Below, one piece after another: positions 60,561 to 64,000 of a DNA stretch of 64,000 nucleotides. The DNA comes from Neckera pumila (taxonomy: Eukaryota > Streptophyta > Bryopsida > Hypnales > Neckeraceae). The position numbers and the translations under genes are program-made. The notes beneath the pieces are model-generated. The model had not been told where the DNA came from. It saw nothing but the letters and a program-made list of their open reading frames with translations, and searched no databases. Positions within the stretch are counted from its first letter, which is position 1. Each line of letters opens with the position of its first letter. The stretch covers positions 8,000,501 to 8,064,500 of the forward strand of contig OZ018411.1 of the NCBI GenBank assembly GCA_963969595.1, given 5' to 3'.

Positions 60561-61110
60561 GCTTGTTAAAATCTGTTTATTTTTCAATGCTTGGATTGCA
60601 AAAACCAGGGTCCATGGGTGTAGATTATATGCTACAACCATCTCACTGTTAGGATTGACATATTTCAATGCCATTTAGAACTATTAACAATTTAATTTTC
60701 CCTTCCATCTTGTACTCACTTCAGCTTAAAAAAATCTTTGAATAATGAAATTTTGTTATATTTTGATTAAAAAGAAAATCTTAGATTTTCAACTCAATTC
60801 TCCACTATAATGATATAAACCTCAAAACTTTGTAGTACAAAAAATCTTAAGTTAAGGAGATTCAAAGTCTAAAAACTTAAGAAAGCAAGGTGCAAGCAAA
60901 TCTTTTCTTATCACTTTGAACACTAATATCTTACAATCTACATTATCAAAGTAACTATCTGGATTTTTTTTTCCATACATTCTCATACAAGTTGAATGCA
61001 AGATCATTGGATTGAATACTGGTATGCAGAAAGAGTAGGGTCTGTTTTTCCCTTTCGTAGCTCTTTATACTAGAAATGGCAATTTTGGAGTGTTTTTTGA
61101 TGAAACATTG
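60560..61110 (+). mobile_element. Truncated TTAA-family fragment
   Basis: Internal similarity to the 44095 copy: CTATTAACAATTTAATTTTCCCTTC, CTCAACTC...CTACTATAA-like, AAACTTTGTAGTACAAAA, ACTAATATCTTACAATCTACA and CTAGAAATGGCAATTTTGGAG. Both terminal repeats are missing. Confidence 0.4.
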
Positions 61111-63465
61111 ATAGCCATAAACTGAGGTAAATTGAGGTAAGTAAGTTAGGAGTACAATAAAGATATAAACCAAAAACATGGGAAAACTCAAAAAAGGATT
61201 TGGGAGTTCAAGAAATGCTACCCATGGCTAGGTCTGAAGTCTGGACAAGTTCCAAGGTGCGGTAGCAAAGCGGCGCAACTCGAACATAATTCTTCCAAGT
61301 ACCACCTTTCCACTTGCAATTCTGTTTGTGATGGAGAATCAGCCAATTTCTTGGACTTTGGTAAAGAAATCCAAATCACCGACCTTCAAGCGCTACCAGT
61401 GCCAAGATGCAAATTAAATTGGTCCTAGCAAATAAATTTTAATTATTCCCGAGTAAAGGATCGAAAAAACTATCCAACTGCAATCCCATGTATACATATC
61501 TTGTACTGTACAGTACAGCACCTTTAGCAACAAGACAGAATGGAGGTCTGTCCCCGATCTGGACCACCTCCCGGAACACCTACCTACAGCAGGGAAATTA
61601 AAAGGCAGAGGATTCTCTAGCTCATCTGATCTGGTTGTGGAAGAGGAAACACCGGCGACCTCGATCTAAGTACTGAATCGAAGATCCAATACGGTTTTCC
61701 GACTTCGGTCGTCGACAGAGATTCGTGTCTAATCCCAAAGACAACAGATCGAATCATAGAAACAAACGTAAAGAAAGTTGAATTCCGACCCGGATTAATT
61801 AATTACCAGCTAGCGCGCTCCATGATAAGAAGACGTCTTGTGTTAGAAGATGAAGTACTGCATGTATGTTGACTAAGAAGCTAGGAGATTGTATGTATGT
61901 AGCGAGGAATTTCTCTCTAGATAGGTATATATGTATATATGAGTTGCAGCAGTATACAAGCGCGCTGGCCTGGCTCGATCGTTGACTAGCTAGCTCTGAT
62001 TCGCGTGCAGGCGAGGCGGTGATGAGATTCTAAGCTTAGTTGAGAATGTTTTAAGGAACTTGAAGAAATCCTGGCAGGGCCACTTGTGGCTGGCTGTCTT
62101 GTATGTCGCCCTTGCAATGAAATTCCGTTTCGTTTGTTTCAAAAAAAAAAAAGATCAAATCCTGGCAGCTGGATAAGACAACATTTTCGAAAAGAGCAAT
62201 CCACTGTCTTGTATATATAATATAGTGCAGCCAGTGACTGTCTCTGCATAAAAATTTCCTACTTGCAGTAAATTGCTTGGGAAGGGCGTGTCCCGACTGT
62301 CACTTGAGGGCCGTAATGACTTCGAAAAACTGCCCATGTTCTGAACGGTTCAAGGTTTGAAAAAAATTAATTAATTAAAATCATCACGAGAGTGATTGTG
62401 ATCGAATTCGTGACTGTACGTAGCACAGATCAGAGGCTGGGCAGCTAGTACGTACGTCTCGTCAGACTGTAACCATGCCACTGTCGATCAGGAAAATGCC
62501 AGTATCACAGTAAGTTTTTGCGGCATTAGCCGGGTCTAATCTTTCATACCCCACTAGACCCCACTTTAGCCCCTTCGTACACGGAGTTGGAAAAATCTCA
62601 GATTTTCTTGTTAACGAAACATTAGTCCCCCAAAAATGTTCACCTTGGCCGGACTAACGGGTAAAGTGGGGTCTAATCTTTGAAAGATTAGACTTTGTTT
62701 AGGCCCCATGCCAACTTTAGACCCTAGGGCTAAAGCCTCGAAAACTTCCTATGTATGCCGCAGCGTGGTAATTACCTGACGGTCATAATTAAAAAACGTA
62801 ATCAGCTGGCAATAATGTGGAGTTACATAAGTAACTAGTAGTACCAAAGTATAAATCTTGAGCTCCGACAGTCATGCCTGGAGAGTTGAGACAAGTAAAC
62901 TGACGGAGCATATTACTCGTATCATGTGGTGATTATATCTTCTAATTCCGTATTGGTCCAGCAGGCGCTGCTCATCTGGATTTACTTTTTCATTGTTCAC
63001 TGAATCACTGGGCCGACTTTCTCGATCTTTGAGGATTGCTTTGATTTGCTTGAGGCTCCCAATTGTGGTGAATTTTGCATAACACTCTGCAGTTGTTATT
63101 TCGTTACGTTAAGTTAGCAACACTGGATCCAAAATGCAACAGCGAGCTGGCGATTTCCAACGGATTTTCATTGAATTGTGTTCCAATTTCTTTCAGCAAA
63201 AAGGGGAAGAATTACTGTGAAGACTTACAGTACCTTACTAAAAAGCTCCATGTCGGGCACATACCAGCAGTTCAATTCAGGTTGGCCGGACACCTAAATC
63301 GTCACTTTCTCTACTGAGAACAGTTTCTATGATTGGTGAAATTTTTATATTTCCTTGAAAAATGATAGATGCAGATTTCAATGCACCAAATAATGTGCAG
63401 CAAAGAATGAATTGTTTGAATTCATACGCAAAAGTTATGAAGGGTAAAATATTTTGGTAGATGTT
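61111..63465. other. GC-richer intergenic region, no supported gene
   Basis: Bases 61,200-62,480 contain plant-like low-complexity words (CTAGCTAGC, TATGTATGTA, GTACGTACG) but no long or splice-consistent frame. An imperfect inverted repeat lies at 62,535-62,692. An 80-codon frame at 63075-63317 matches nothing I know. Confidence 0.4.
62535..62692. repeat. Imperfect inverted repeat, possible small MITE
   Basis: TCTAATCTTTCA (62535-62546) is the exact reverse complement of TGAAAGATTAGA (62681-62692), and ACCCCACTTTA pairs with TAAAGTGGGGT inside it. GGCTAAAG/CTTTAGCC-like words lie just outside. No target duplication was identified. Confidence 0.4.
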
Positions 63466-63469
63466 TTAA

Positions 63470-64000
63470 TCCCTAAAGTTTCATGACTATGTAATCACCA
63501 AAAACGCTCCAAAACTGCCATTCTAATACAACTACCAAATTTTTGGAAAAAACATTTTTTTGACACATGTAACCGTAGGATATTGTAGTATGATATTTTG
63601 AAAACATGTGGGAAAATTTTCAGAAAATTCCACCGTGTGGATTATAAGATATAAGCATTCAAAGTCTTGAAAACCATTTTTTCAATCCTACGGAAAACCA
63701 GGCAGCTGCACTTTGCAAGCTCACTTTTCAATGAAAAAATGCCGATGAAGGTGGTGCTTCTTTGAATTCAGTTTTCTAAACAAATTGTCTAAATGCTTGA
63801 AAATTTTAATATCATTTGGTATTGTACAACATACAGGAAAAAAATAGTAAGTAGAAAGAAGTAGAAAATGGTTCAAAATACTAAATTGTTAAAAATTTCA
63901 TTATGGAATTTAAAAATGCCAATTCCAACGGTTGTAATGTTGTAATAATCAATCTACATCCTAGGATTTTATTTTTTTCCCAAAATATTGAAAATTGAGA
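63470..64000 (+). mobile_element. TTAA-family miniature element, cut by the window end
   Basis: TTAA at 63466-63469, then TCCCTAAAG, followed by sequence nearly identical to the 58451 copy (GACTATGTAATCACCAAAAA, AGGCAGCTGCACTTTGCAAG). Identity with that copy looks higher than between other pairs, suggesting recent activity of this subfamily. Confidence 0.7.

Overview
The window looks like nuclear DNA of a land plant, probably a repeat-rich seed-free lineage, although lineage cannot be fixed from sequence alone. The plant evidence is two ordinary intron-split genes (a TMEM97/EXPERA-type ER protein and a SixA-like histidine phosphatase) and a miniature CACTA transposon with the plant-type CACTAxTAGAAAA end. 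Most of the window is AT-rich, gene-poor and full of transposon debris.

Region 1 (about 1-22,800) is the most unusual part. Two large, relatively GC-rich reading frames point away from each other, at 5029->614 (minus) and 19069->22271 (plus). They sit between outward inverted repeats at 68-119 and 22539-22608. I read this as one giant DNA transposon, with its far left tip beyond base 1, whose middle (5-19 kb) has collected other insertions. The plus-strand protein belongs to the DUF7869-type group and carries a D/D/E-like acidic set and a BAH-like tail. The minus-strand protein carries an RGG-rich linker and a region resembling a decayed, permuted DNA methyltransferase fold. Both are damaged: three in-frame stops in one, one frameshift in the other.

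Region 2 (22.8-31.5 kb) holds short nonautonomous elements: a 92-bp mini-CACTA with a TAC duplication, several 0.9-kb elements bounded by TTAA, and a fold-back repeat. Region 3 (31.5-36.9 kb, minus) is a long, very AT-rich Lys/Asn-rich coding stretch of unknown function, open over 5.3 kb except for two frame changes and one TAG. Region 4 (37-46.9 kb) is again AT-rich and holds five more TTAA-bounded elements, two of them head to tail sharing one TTAA.

Region 5 (46.9-55 kb) is the genic part: the three-exon TMEM97-like gene (plus) and the five-exon SixA-like gene (minus). Between them lies about 4 kb with retroposon-like and unassigned protein-like sequence. Region 6 (55-64 kb) returns to repeats: a 12-bp minisatellite, an (AAAC)n-tailed retroposon, more TTAA elements and a near-perfect hairpin with 142-nt arms at 59.8-60.1 kb.
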